A stretch of 32,825 bases of DNA from Planctomycetota bacterium (GTDB lineage: Bacteria; Planctomycetota; Planctomycetia; Gemmatales; Gemmataceae): assembly GCA_009920765.1 (NCBI GenBank), contig RFZJ01000050.1, positions 1-32,825 on the forward strand. The letters run 5' to 3'. A program made the translations under genes and the position numbers. A model generated the notes under the pieces. That model had not been told where the DNA came from, made no database searches, and worked only from the letters and a program-made list of their open reading frames with translations. Positions 15,599-25,300 of the stretch are shown in pieces (the stretch's first letter is position 1; each line of letters starts with the position of its first letter).

Positions 15599-16636
15599 TT
15601 AATTTGCCTCCTTGTTAGCACTTTTATTTTGAATGGTGGCAGGAGTTGGTGTCTCCTCGGTTCTTGGAGGGGTCTGCCCCTGATTAAGCGATTTAATGTA
15701 AGCGATTACCTGAAGTAATTCTTCTTCCGTGACCAACCCCTGATAGGTTGGCATGATGGATTCCCAACCCGCTGCAACCTTGGCGTTGGGATAAAGTATT
15801 GATTCTCGAATATAAGCATCGTCAGCAAACACCTTTGTACCATCTTTTATTTTAACACCATCAATGTGGGAAATCGGAATATGTTTTCGATAAATGCCTT
15901 CCAAGTTAGGAGCCTTTGCCTCAGCATTGCCCGTATGGCAGGTAACACATTGCAATTTAGTGTAAAGCTTCCTACCTTGCAAAGCCTGACCACTTTCCGC
16001 TCCTTCAGACAACCATTTTTGGTAATCAGCTTCTTCCATCACAATGACTTTCCCGATCATTCGGGAATGTTCGGTACCACAATACTCGGAACAGAAAAGG
16101 TGGTATGTTCCGGGCTTGGTTGGCTGGAACCAAAGGCTGCTGTATCGGCCAGGGACAACATCCTGTTTTACACGAAAGGCAGGAATTGAAAAGCAGTGAA
16201 TAACATCTTCTGATGTCAAGGTAACTTTAACTGGCCTGCCGATGGGAACATGCAACGCATTAATTTCGCGCTGGCCTTCCGGATGCTGGATCTTCCACAT
16301 CCACTGCCTGCCTACGCCATAAATTTCCATGGCATCGGCGGGAGGAATTACAATATTTGAATAAACTTTTACACCCCATGAAAACATGACCAGGCAAATA
16401 AGAACTGGAATAAGGGTCCAACCTATTTCAAGCGGAACGTTCCCAAAAGAAGGAGCAGGAATATAGCTTTCCGATTTTCTTCGAAAAGCAACAGCAAAAG
16501 CCAGGGTTAAAACCCCCACCAATGCAGTGATCAAAACCGTTACGACAACAATGAATAGGGTCAACATATCCACTTCTGGAGCCACAGTTGAAGCCTGTTC
16601 AGGTAGCCACTTAAACTCTTCAAACATGAAGATCAC
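15599..16636 (-). CDS. coxB: Cytochrome c oxidase subunit II with fused cytochrome c domain
   Basis: 345 aa. Two membrane helices (about 24-51 and 72-95), a cupredoxin domain with the CuA site (H147, then C182-S-E184-Y-C186, H190, M193), and a C-terminal cytochrome c domain (about 215-320) with CVTCH at 230-234 and the probable axial Met at 295 (SIMPTYQG). This fusion defines caa3 oxidases: the domain takes electrons from ACIII and passes them to CuA. The frame begins with GTG at 16636, overlapping the sco stop (GTGA). ATG at 16627 is an equally good start with GGCAGG about 10 bases upstream. The C-terminal 25 residues are low complexity (Thr, Pro, Lys, Asn). Confidence 0.96.
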   Translation of the reverse strand: MIFMFEEFKWLPEQASTVAPEVDMLTLFIVVVTVLITALVGVLTLAFAVAFRRKSESYIPAPSFGNVPLEIGWTLIPVLICLVMFSWGVKVYSNIVIPPADAMEIYGVGRQWMWKIQHPEGQREINALHVPIGRPVKVTLTSEDVIHCFSIPAFRVKQDVVPGRYSSLWFQPTKPGTYHLFCSEYCGTEHSRMIGKVIVMEEADYQKWLSEGAESGQALQGRKLYTKLQCVTCHTGNAEAKAPNLEGIYRKHIPISHIDGVKIKDGTKVFADDAYIRESILYPNAKVAAGWESIMPTYQGLVTEEELLQVIAYIKSLNQGQTPPRTEETPTPATIQNKSANKEAN

Positions 16637-17586
16637 GCCTGCCTTTCATGGGATGAACCAACATTATTTGTTTGGCCATCCATTGCAGAAACTTCTGCAT
16701 TTTTAATTACAACACCGACTTTTTCAGAACCTCGAAACAACCCGACCAGCGGAGACCAAAACCAGAAAAAGCAAATACTAAAAATCGTTGCCAGGGCACC
16801 TGCCTGAACCAACCTGATAACAAGCAATGTATATTGACCGCTATGGGGGTCGTAGGCATAACAAAGCAACTTAATCTGATCTGCAAGGGTACCGATATTA
16901 TTCTTGGAAGATTCCACGAGCGAAAGTTCCAAGTCAGTGGGCATGTAGCGAATTCCCATCAAATAACGGGAAACAATTCCCTCGGGTGTAAGTATCATAA
17001 CTCCAGTTGCATGAAGATATTCTGCTCGTTTTTCATCATAAATATAACGGTACCCGACGCTATCCATAACCTGTTTAATGTTAGAATCTGAACCGGTTAG
17101 AAAATGCCAGCCACCAACCGATTTTCTTCTTCCCAAGGCTGACAGCATGGATTCTTTTTTATTTCGGGCGTGTTCAGCATTCTCTGTTGGATCCATGCTT
17201 AAAACCACAACTTCAAAATGATCAGCAGGTTTAAACTTCGAATCAATCCGCTTGAGCCCATCAAACATACCATCCAGCACACGGTTGCAAATCAACCTGC
17301 AACGATAATAAGCAGGTACAAAGATAACTGGTTTGCCATCCGTAAAGAAATCTCCAAGCTTCACCGTCTTGCCTGACTCATCTACAAATTCCAACTGCAA
17401 GGGAACTTGCCCACCCAGCTTTTGATCAATCCCAATCTTGTTTTCGATTTCTTTGGGCAGTCCAATCTTTGCATCAATGTCACCAGGGCCACGGGCACTG
17501 CCACGCAAACCAGATGAACCATCTGCAAATGCACCTGGCAAGCCAATGGCTAGAACCAAACAAAGGCTGGCAAAACAATTCCTCAC
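16633..17586 (-). CDS. sco: SCO1/SenC-type copper chaperone for CuA assembly
   Basis: 317 aa. Signal peptide (1-21, ending GAFA), a thioredoxin-like SCO domain with the copper-binding pair C96-RLI-C100 in YYRCRLICN and the third ligand H192 in EYLHATGVMILTPEG, then a membrane helix (about 253-280) and a soluble tail. SCO proteins deliver copper to CuA of subunit II, and coxB is the next gene. Many SCO proteins are anchored at the N-terminus; here the anchor appears to be C-terminal, a form also seen in other caa3/ACIII gene clusters. The start is GTG at 17586, overlapping the previous stop (GTGA), and its stop overlaps the coxB GTG. Confidence 0.93.
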   Translation of the reverse strand: MRNCFASLCLVLAIGLPGAFADGSSGLRGSARGPGDIDAKIGLPKEIENKIGIDQKLGGQVPLQLEFVDESGKTVKLGDFFTDGKPVIFVPAYYRCRLICNRVLDGMFDGLKRIDSKFKPADHFEVVVLSMDPTENAEHARNKKESMLSALGRRKSVGGWHFLTGSDSNIKQVMDSVGYRYIYDEKRAEYLHATGVMILTPEGIVSRYLMGIRYMPTDLELSLVESSKNNIGTLADQIKLLCYAYDPHSGQYTLLVIRLVQAGALATIFSICFFWFWSPLVGLFRGSEKVGVVIKNAEVSAMDGQTNNVGSSHERQA

Positions 17587-18386
17587 TTGGCGTTTCCTTC
17601 TGGCAATCTACCAGCACTGGAATCACTGGGAACAAAATCGTTGCTATCTTTAGCCGAAATTTTATTCTTGGTATGGAACTCTTTGTTCTGTTCCATGTAC
17701 TTCTTAGCAAAACTCTTGATTCCAGCTTCAAGATTACGGTTTTTTAACTCTTCTTCACCAGCTTCTTTTGAAACCTTCGCATAACTTGGCCACCCGGAAA
17801 TACCGCTCATCATTGGGCGCAATGGATCAATACCTTCCAACCGGGATACAATGATTTTAGATTTTTCACCCTTGGCAATTGCTTGATCACTTGCAGCCTT
17901 ATCGGTTCCCTGTTTGTATAAATTAACATCGGCATCAGCATATGCAGGCCCTGGATGCGCAGGCCTGAAATACCCGGTGGTAAAAATCCTGTTATCTTGT
18001 CGCTTGGTAAAAGTAAGTTGAATCTGTTCCTTGGCTTCTTTAAAAACAGGGTCTTTTGCAAGAATTTCTTCGCGTTCTTTTTTCTCTGCTTCATTCTTGG
18101 GGTTGATCAATCCAGATTTTTTATTTCGGTCCAAGCTATCGATTTCAGCTTCCTTGATTATGGTTGCCAATAAAGATGCTTCGTTATCGGAGATTTCCTT
18201 CGCTACTAGGGGGTACTCGGAAACTTTTCGGGCGTTTTCAAATGCAACCAAAAAATTAAAAAGATGCAATCCAATGAAAAACCCCAACATTACCATTAAG
18301 CCCAAGATAACGCCAACGACCACGATAACCTTAAAGTTAACATCAGTATGCTCTATATTCGCTTTTACCTGATCTTTAGCTTGCAT
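17583..18386 (-). CDS. Unrecognised membrane-anchored protein of the ACIII-caa3 operon
   Basis: 267 aa; I do not recognise a family. Residues 18-48 form one N-terminal membrane helix (FKVIVVVGVILGLMVMLGFF), followed by a soluble, highly charged region with a coiled-coil-like stretch (KNEAEKKEREEILAKDPVF), the segment FRPAHPGPAYADADVNLYK, and a conserved-looking block LRPMMSGISGWPSYAKVSK. There is no CxxCH, no Cys and no metal motif, so it is not a redox carrier. ATG at 18386 was chosen because GGTGG sits 8 bases upstream; the frame extends to GTG 18398 without a usable site. It lies 40 bases after actF and overlaps the start of sco, so it is made with the respiratory complex. An accessory or assembly role is inferred from place alone. 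Confidence 0.8.
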   Translation of the reverse strand: MQAKDQVKANIEHTDVNFKVIVVVGVILGLMVMLGFFIGLHLFNFLVAFENARKVSEYPLVAKEISDNEASLLATIIKEAEIDSLDRNKKSGLINPKNEAEKKEREEILAKDPVFKEAKEQIQLTFTKRQDNRIFTTGYFRPAHPGPAYADADVNLYKQGTDKAASDQAIAKGEKSKIIVSRLEGIDPLRPMMSGISGWPSYAKVSKEAGEEELKNRNLEAGIKSFAKKYMEQNKEFHTKNKISAKDSNDFVPSDSSAGRLPEGNAK

Positions 18387-18426
18387 GTTCACAACCACCC
18401 TTCAAATTTCCAACTGATATATAAGC

Positions 18427-19602
18427 CTACACACCATGAACCGGTTCCTTGACCACCCGTGGATCACGAGCAGCAATCGGAGGATAAAGGTTCCACTGGT
18501 AAATAAAAAACGAAAGCCATAGCCCACCAATGCCAAGCAGGGAAGTAACCTGGCTGATAGCCAGATGAAAATGCTTTGGGTTGAAACTAGGCCCGAGAAG
18601 ATAAAGGTAATCCACGAACCGCATAAGCAGCATAAAGCAAGCAGCCATAAAAAGACTGCTACGAACACGCTTGGTTTCGCGCCTCAAGAGGAACAAAAAC
18701 GGTAGTGCAAAATGACCTATAGCAAGGATGATGGTTACAAACTGCCAACCACCGGAAATACGATTTACATAATAAGGAACTTCTTCCTTTAAGTTCGCAC
18801 ACCAGATGAGCAAAAACTGGGAGAAGGTAAGATAGGTCCAGAAAATAACAAAGCCAAGAAGAAAACTGCCAAAGTCCCTTAGGTAATTTTTGGTCAGATA
18901 CTTTTCAAGATCTCCGCCTTGATAAAGCAAAATCATTGCAACAATATGAAAAATCATCGCAGTTAAAATACAGCCAAACCCAAATAGTACGGGGTACATT
19001 GAAGAATACCAATGCACATCAACCGACATCGCCCAATCGACGGAAGTCAAGCCAATGGTAACGGCAAAAACCACAAGGCCGGGGCCGCTAAGGGCTTTAA
19101 ACCACCAGCCAATCGATTGCTCAGCAGTTTCATCTTCTTTCTTGGAAAAGTAAGAAAGAGAAAAGGCCAAACCAATCCAAATGGAGAAAAAGATAGCCTG
19201 TCGAATAATGAAGAAGGGCACATTCAAATAACCCGATTTTAACTCGATGATTCGGTCTTTTAGAGCATCAGGTCTGGCCCATGGATAAATTTCAGGCAGC
19301 CCAAAAAGCAATGGTATAAAAAGTACAGCCAGCAATAAAAGTGTTCTACTTCCAGCTTCAAGCAATCTGCGAATTGAAAAGCCCCAAGCACCACCCGATA
19401 CATGCTGGATCATCAAAAGTGCAAGGCTACCAGCGCCAATGGCAAAAAAGTAAATATATGCAATAAGGTAGGACTCAAAGAACTGCTTCTTTTCAAATCC
19501 AAATATGGCCCCGGAAATACCAAGACCCAAAATACCAATTCCAAAAGCAACTCTTTGTACAACTGCCATACTGGTTTTTACTTGATCAGAAATCGTAGCC
19601 AT
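18427..19602 (-). CDS. actF: Alternative complex III subunit ActF, NrfD-like
   Basis: 391 aa, about ten membrane helices, paralogous to ActC. It is one of the two large membrane subunits of the quinol:cytochrome c oxidoreductase. Recognisable segments are SGPGLVVFAVTIGLTSVDWAMS, HWYSSMYPVLFGFG, and PKHFHLAISQVTSLLGIGG near the end. In solved ACIII structures ActF carries a proton path but no quinol site; that is known for the family and not tested here. The frame is open to 19689, but ATG at 19602 is certain in practice: it shares a TAATG overlap with actE and has AAAAGGAGG 7 bases upstream. Confidence 0.93.
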   Translation of the reverse strand: MATISDQVKTSMAVVQRVAFGIGILGLGISGAIFGFEKKQFFESYLIAYIYFFAIGAGSLALLMIQHVSGGAWGFSIRRLLEAGSRTLLLLAVLFIPLLFGLPEIYPWARPDALKDRIIELKSGYLNVPFFIIRQAIFFSIWIGLAFSLSYFSKKEDETAEQSIGWWFKALSGPGLVVFAVTIGLTSVDWAMSVDVHWYSSMYPVLFGFGCILTAMIFHIVAMILLYQGGDLEKYLTKNYLRDFGSFLLGFVIFWTYLTFSQFLLIWCANLKEEVPYYVNRISGGWQFVTIILAIGHFALPFLFLLRRETKRVRSSLFMAACFMLLMRFVDYLYLLGPSFNPKHFHLAISQVTSLLGIGGLWLSFFIYQWNLYPPIAARDPRVVKEPVHGV

Positions 19603-20330
19603 TACTTGGCCTCCTTTTGGGCCACAGCCTGGCCAGCCGACTTGCCAAATGTTTCCTGTAATGCACGGATGTAAGCAATGATAGCCCATCGATCCTTGGG
19701 AGTGATCTGTGCCGAGTAACTACCCATACCACCATATCCATGAGTAATCACCTGGAAATAATAACCCGCCGGGGCTTCAGGCAAAGGCAAAGATGCGCCT
19801 GTAAGATATTTCAAACCCCGAGAATGATCTACAAAGAAGCTGGGTGGTGGAAGGTAACCGCGCTGGACGATCATGCCGTTTCCCGCACCCGTAACCCCAT
19901 GGCAAACTGAACAATAAATATTGAATCTTTCCTTTCCACGAAGAATAAGTTCTTCAGTAACTTCCATTGGAAAGGTTTCATAATAGGGGGACTTTGCTTG
20001 GTCAGTTGTCATCGGTTCTTTGGAAGGATTAAGGTCTTTCCAAGCAGCAACAGTGCCACCTTCTTTGAGTCCGGAATATAGATGTTCATTTTCCTGAAGC
20101 ATTCCACGTGCAACGGTGCCTTCTTCATAAGGCCTGTTACCCCGACCATCAGTGAAGAATTGGAAGGGTGTATGCATTTTGATTTTTGGCTGTTCAGCCA
20201 TCTGCTGATAAAGGCCCCATCCAATATCCTGTTTACCGCAACCCAAGCTTCCCGCAGCAATAAAAGCCGCAATGGAAAGATTTAATATGCGGGATGAGCC
20301 AGTAAGGAATTGTCCTATTGATTTTAACAT
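19602..20330 (-). CDS. actE: Alternative complex III subunit ActE, monohaem cytochrome c lipoprotein
   Basis: 242 aa. Signal peptide ending in a lipobox-like GSLGC (C31), so probably lipid-anchored on the outer face of the cytoplasmic membrane. The cytochrome c domain has CSVCH at 140-144 and a likely axial Met in YGGMGSYS (about 211-213), followed by a typical last helix (RWAIIAYIRALQE). ActE is the probable exit haem that passes electrons to the cytochrome c domain of CoxB. It overlaps actD and actF by TAATG junctions at both ends. Ligation by Met is inferred from position. Confidence 0.93.
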   Translation of the reverse strand: MLKSIGQFLTGSSRILNLSIAAFIAAGSLGCGKQDIGWGLYQQMAEQPKIKMHTPFQFFTDGRGNRPYEEGTVARGMLQENEHLYSGLKEGGTVAAWKDLNPSKEPMTTDQAKSPYYETFPMEVTEELILRGKERFNIYCSVCHGVTGAGNGMIVQRGYLPPPSFFVDHSRGLKYLTGASLPLPEAPAGYYFQVITHGYGGMGSYSAQITPKDRWAIIAYIRALQETFGKSAGQAVAQKEAK

Positions 20331-20911
20331 TACTCTGGGACCTCCGAAACTTCATACGGTTGCAATCCTTCAAGGAATTGCTTGGTTCCCTGCAGATCAA
20401 ATTTTGAATCCCTCGCTTCAATGCACAAGAAAAACCTATCCGATGTAACCATCGAAAATCTTGGAACATTAAATAGTGGATGATAAATCCTTGGATAGCC
20501 ATTGAGAAGAAGCATACCCACAACCGAAGTTATTGAAGCAAACAAAACGGTAAGTTCAAACTCGGGGGGAATGAATGCAGGCCAGGAATTCAAGGGCCTT
20601 CCACCAATATTCAATGGGTAGTAAAACCAGTCAGGCAGAAAAGGCGTGATAAATGATGGAGCACCACCAGAGGTGAAGGTTTCCAGCGAAAAAGCTGTAC
20701 AAAACCCAGTCAAGCCACCAAAAAAAGCCAACGTAGGCAACATGGTACGCTTGAAACCAACGGCTTCATGAAGATCCACTACAGGAAATGGTGTGTAGGC
20801 TTCCATTGCAGTGTAGCCTGCTTCCCTAGCTTGGTTGGCTGCATCAACAATTTGTGTTGGAGTTGTAAACTCCGCAACCAAACCGTAAATCTTGACCTTA
20901 GGAGCATCCAT
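20330..20911 (-). CDS. actD: Alternative complex III subunit ActD (DUF3341 family)
   Basis: 193 aa. N-terminal soluble alpha/beta part (KIYGLVAEFTTPTQIVDAANQAREAGYTAMEAYTP has the typical opening of the family), two membrane helices (about 58-78 and 115-138), and a C-terminal soluble part with GYPRIYHPLFNVPRF and the SDRFFLCIEARDSKFD block. ActD is a structural subunit of ACIII without a cofactor. Its ATG overlaps the actC stop and its stop overlaps the actE start, consistent with strict stoichiometric translation. Confidence 0.93.
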   Translation of the reverse strand: MDAPKVKIYGLVAEFTTPTQIVDAANQAREAGYTAMEAYTPFPVVDLHEAVGFKRTMLPTLAFFGGLTGFCTAFSLETFTSGGAPSFITPFLPDWFYYPLNIGGRPLNSWPAFIPPEFELTVLFASITSVVGMLLLNGYPRIYHPLFNVPRFSMVTSDRFFLCIEARDSKFDLQGTKQFLEGLQPYEVSEVPE

Positions 20912-22341
20912 TAATGGCTTCCTCCATGTGCGGAATCTGAATGATCATGCGAATCCTTGTGCGAATGCACATGCGATTCTGGGAGCAAATGCTTCATTTC
21001 TGCAATTGAAATCATCGGTAGAATCCTGCAGAAAAGGAACAATAAACTCAGGAACAAACCAAAGGTTCCAATGTAGGTGCTGATATCCCAGAAGGTAGGA
21101 CTATATTGACCCCAGGAAGATGGCAGGAAGTCTCTCTGCAAACTCATGAGGATCACAAATCTTTCAAGCCACATGCCAATATTTACAATCAAGGAAATAA
21201 TGAAGAGGGCTGCTTCGTTGGATCTTATTTTCTGGAACCACAATATTTGTGGCACCAAACCATTACAGAAAATCAGAGCAAAGTAAAAGTATCCATAAGG
21301 CCCGAAGACACGATTCTTCATCATCAGGTCGCGTTCAAATTCATTGGCACTGTAATATGCCATGAATGCTTCAACCCCATACCCGTAAAACACCATCAAT
21401 CCAGTTGCAAGCATGACTTTAGCCATGTTGTCTAGGTGTTTGTCGGTGATGAAATCTTTCATTCCATAATAATGCCTGATGGGTACCGCAAGGTTGATAA
21501 CCATTGCAAACCCTGAGTAAACCGCACCAGCAACAAAGTATGGCGGGAATATGGTTGCATGCCAACCGGGTAAGTTTGAAACTGCGAAGTCAAAACTGAT
21601 TATGGTATGAACCGAAAGAACCAGTGGGGTGCTCAAACCAGCAAGCATGAGGTAGGCGGTTTCATAGCGATGCCAGTGCATCGAACCACCACGCCAACCC
21701 AATGACAAAATACCATAGAACATGCGAAGAAGTTGGTTGGGGGCACGATCTCTGACCGATGCAAAGTCTGGCACCAAGCCGATGTACCAATACATCAGGG
21801 AAACCGAAAAATAAGTGGAAACAGCAAACACGTCCCATTCAAGAGGACTACGAAACTGGGGCCAAAGTTGCATCGTGTTGGGATAGGGCAACAACCAATA
21901 AGCAAACCAGGGTCTACCCATGTGGGCCAGTGGATAAAGGCCAGCGCAAGCCACCGCAAAAAGTGTCATGGCTTCTGCAAACCGATTGATGGAGGTTCGC
22001 CAGGTTTGGTTAAAGAGTAGCAAGATCGCAGAAATAAGGGTTCCAGCATGGCCAATACCAATCCACCAAACAAAGTTAACGATATCAAATCCCCAACCCA
22101 CGGGAATGTTAACACCCCAGATACCGATACCTTCGTAAATAAGGTAGGTAACTGAAACAAGCAGCACTTGAAGAATCATGAAAGCGATTGCAAAACCAAC
22201 TATCCAACCTTTGGGCGTGGCTGCAAAGATGACCCCGGCGATTTTTTCCGTCATCGAGTCAAAGTTATACTTGCCTTCAACCATCGGGGGTTGCGGATCT
22301 GGTCGAAGGTTTGGACCTTTTGGAGAAACTTCAGTTGCCAT
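20911..22341 (-). CDS. actC: Alternative complex III subunit ActC, NrfD-like quinol-binding subunit
   Basis: 476 aa with about ten membrane helices. NrfD/PsrC family; in ACIII this subunit holds the menaquinol site next to the iron-sulfur subunit ActB. Typical segments are FVWWIGIGHAGTLISAIL, CAGLYPLAHMGRPWFAYW, SLGWRGGSMHWHRYETAY and TPLVLSVHTIISFDFA. The C-terminal tail is histidine-rich (HVHSHKDSHDHSDSAHGGSH), a possible metal-binding tail. It starts four bases after actB ends and its stop overlaps the actD start. Confidence 0.95.
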   Translation of the reverse strand: MATEVSPKGPNLRPDPQPPMVEGKYNFDSMTEKIAGVIFAATPKGWIVGFAIAFMILQVLLVSVTYLIYEGIGIWGVNIPVGWGFDIVNFVWWIGIGHAGTLISAILLLFNQTWRTSINRFAEAMTLFAVACAGLYPLAHMGRPWFAYWLLPYPNTMQLWPQFRSPLEWDVFAVSTYFSVSLMYWYIGLVPDFASVRDRAPNQLLRMFYGILSLGWRGGSMHWHRYETAYLMLAGLSTPLVLSVHTIISFDFAVSNLPGWHATIFPPYFVAGAVYSGFAMVINLAVPIRHYYGMKDFITDKHLDNMAKVMLATGLMVFYGYGVEAFMAYYSANEFERDLMMKNRVFGPYGYFYFALIFCNGLVPQILWFQKIRSNEAALFIISLIVNIGMWLERFVILMSLQRDFLPSSWGQYSPTFWDISTYIGTFGLFLSLLFLFCRILPMISIAEMKHLLPESHVHSHKDSHDHSDSAHGGSH

Positions 22342-22344
22342 GGC

Positions 22345-25300
22345 TTATCCGTGTCCCTTTCCAGTGGTTTCCAACTTTGGGTTGGGATTTCGCACTTCCG
22401 CTAAATAGGTTGTGCGCGGTCTGGTATTTAGCTCTTCCAGAATGCTGTAATTCATATCGGCAACCTTCTTTTGCAATTTTGCTATCTTGCTGTTTGGGTC
22501 AACCAAATCACCAAAAACAATAGCCCCCGCAGGGCAGGCCGCCTGACATGCAGTAACAATTTCGCCATCCTTGATCTGGCAATCCTTAGCCCGGTCAAGA
22601 GAACGATTTTCCCGTTCAGCTTTTAGCTTGCCTCGTTTTTCAGCTTCGATTTCCGCAGCACGAATGCGCTGCACACAGTAGGTGCACTTTTCCATCACGC
22701 CACGGCTTCGAACCGAAACATCAGGATTGTTGACCATTTTCATCGAAAGAGAAGCGTAATCGGTGTATTGAAGGAAGTTAAACCTGCGCACTTTGTAGGG
22801 GCAGTTGTTCGAGCAATAGCGGGTTCCGACGCAACGATTGTAGACCATATCGTTTAGGCCATCGTAGCTGTGAACAGTAGCAGCCACGGGGCAAACCTGT
22901 TCACAAGGTGCGTTTTCGCATTGTTGACAGGGAACGGGCTGATAGTGTGCCTTAAGTGAATTGGGTTTAAGCGGATTACCTTCAAAGTATCGATCAATGC
23001 GAATCCAATGCATCTCACGACCCCGGGTCACTTCCATCTTCCCAACTACTGGAATATTATTTTCCGCCTGACATGCTACCACGCACGCAGTACAACCCGT
23101 GCAAGTGGTCAGGTTGATTATCATGCCCCATTTGTGCTGCTTGTAGGCATACTTTTCAGAGACAACCTCGGGCAGCAAACTCAATGAAGTTTTACCATGC
23201 TCTTCATGCTTATGTTCGCCTGGCTTATGATCATGGCCTGCATGATCATCGTGTTCAGCGCCTTCAGAACCCATGGCTTCTACCCATTTTGGGTTTTCCT
23301 TGGTTCCTGCGACGGTGCCGGAACGAACCAGATGCCGACCTTCCATGTAATGATGGCTTTGAGTACACGCCAGAACATGCTGTTTACCAGTGGGAACAGC
23401 TTTCAATCCAAGTGCAAACCACGGTTCGGAAGAGTTACGCAACTTGTAAACATCGGCACCAACATCCCGGGTGCCAACTTTACCTGCACGCTCTCTGCCG
23501 TAGCCTAATTGAACATTAATCGAGTTATCAGGATGACCGGGAACAACCCAAACAGGAAGAACCAAGTCTCGGCCTTGAATCGTAAGTTTGATGGTATCGA
23601 CATAAGCCCTACCATGCTCACCACCAGTGAAGCCATAGGATTTTGCAGGCGAGCGATAAACGCCATCTTCCAACTCGGGACGTTTTTCAGTGTTTAAAGA
23701 CACACCCAAAGCAAGGGCTGTCTTATAACTCATGATAGCAGCGTTATCCCAGGTAATCTTGGTGGTTGACTTGGGCATTTCAAGCAACCAACCGTTGTTG
23801 GCAAAACGACCATCGAATACAGATTCATCAGGCCTGAAGGTGATTTCAAGATTATCCTTGGAACCCTCTTTCCACTCTGAAGAAGTTTCAAATTTCTTGA
23901 TCGCTTCGGCTACTGCTTCGACCTGCAGCTTTACAACTTTAGTCACAGCCTTAGTGCCTTCAATTAGGCCATCGTGAAGTGACTTACGGAAAAACTTTTC
24001 GAAAGGAACCGAACTTCTAAGGGCGGTCTGCGCAGGAGATTCGTACCAACTCTTCCAGAACTCCTTTACTATCGCAGAGGCATCACGATTAGGCTTTTCA
24101 GAAAGCCCAGCAAGCAATTCTTGGAAATTATGCCCAAAGTATAGCGGAGCAATCAAAGGCTGAATAACTGTAGCAGTACCATCAAACGCACGAACATCAC
24201 CCCAAGATTCAAGGAAATGAGAATCCGGAATGTGCCAATGGCAAAGCCGAGAAGTTTCATCATGGAAAAGCCCCATTCGATAACGCTGGGGAACTTTCTC
24301 AAGAGCAGACTTAAAACCAAGATCTGCACCCGCAGAATAAACAGGGTTTGCATTCAATATGAACAAGGCTTTGACCTTGCCAGAGTTCATATCAGCAACC
24401 AAGCCTCGTAAAGATTTTGATCTTTCGCCTGGTTTTGCATGCACTGGGTCAATGTAAGAAACGGTTTTACCGATGTTTCCAAGCTTTTCATTGATTGCAG
24501 CAACAATCACATGGACCGATTCCGGCTGCTCATCGCCCACTACCACCAAAGTAGTCCCCTTGGCTCGCGCCGAGAGATCTTCTGCAACTACTTCAGCCCA
24601 CAACTGAGCATCAGCAGAAAGCCCCTTGGGCTTGGCAACGCCTTCAATCTTCAGATGGAATGCAACGAGATATGCCAACCTTTCGATTTCCACGGCTCGC
24701 ATACCAAGCCTGTGATCCGCCTTAACACCCGTATTTGTAAGGGTGCTTTCAGCAACATAAAGGCGGGTCATATTATCGAGCTTTTCCAAATCCCTGCGGG
24801 AGGAAAACTCGCGCGTGTAACGAAGATGCGCTGGGCCACGACCCAAAAGATCTGCATCAAACGACAAAATAACATCAGACTTTCCAACCGAATACAAAGG
24901 CTGTAATGGAGAGCCAAAAGCCTTGGTCAAGCCAGCGATACCATTATCAGAAGCTGCGGGTTCGTGTTGAAACCACTGAATTTCGGGGTAGTCCTTTAGG
25001 AGTTCATTTTCCAACTGATAAACAAGCGAAGGAGAAGTAATGGTTTCTGTCAGAAGATAAAAACCCTTGCCTTTGGGCAACTTCGTAAGTTCGGCTTTGA
25101 GGTTGGCAACGAGATCGTCCCAGGATTTGGGCTTACCCAGATAGGTAAGGCCAGCTTCACGGTCTGGGTCGTAAAGACCAAGAACCGAGGCTTGCGCAAA
25201 CACATCAGTAGCACCAAGACTTGAAGGATGATCAACATTACCCTCAACTTTGGTGGGGCGCCCCTGATTGCTTTCCGCAAGTAGACCGGTACCATAGCCT

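Noticed and set aside
23196..23508. 103- and 111-codon plus-strand frames opposite actB
   Set aside because: Antisense to the His-rich linker and domain border of ActB; the His codons make long antisense frames (Met-rich). Not genes.
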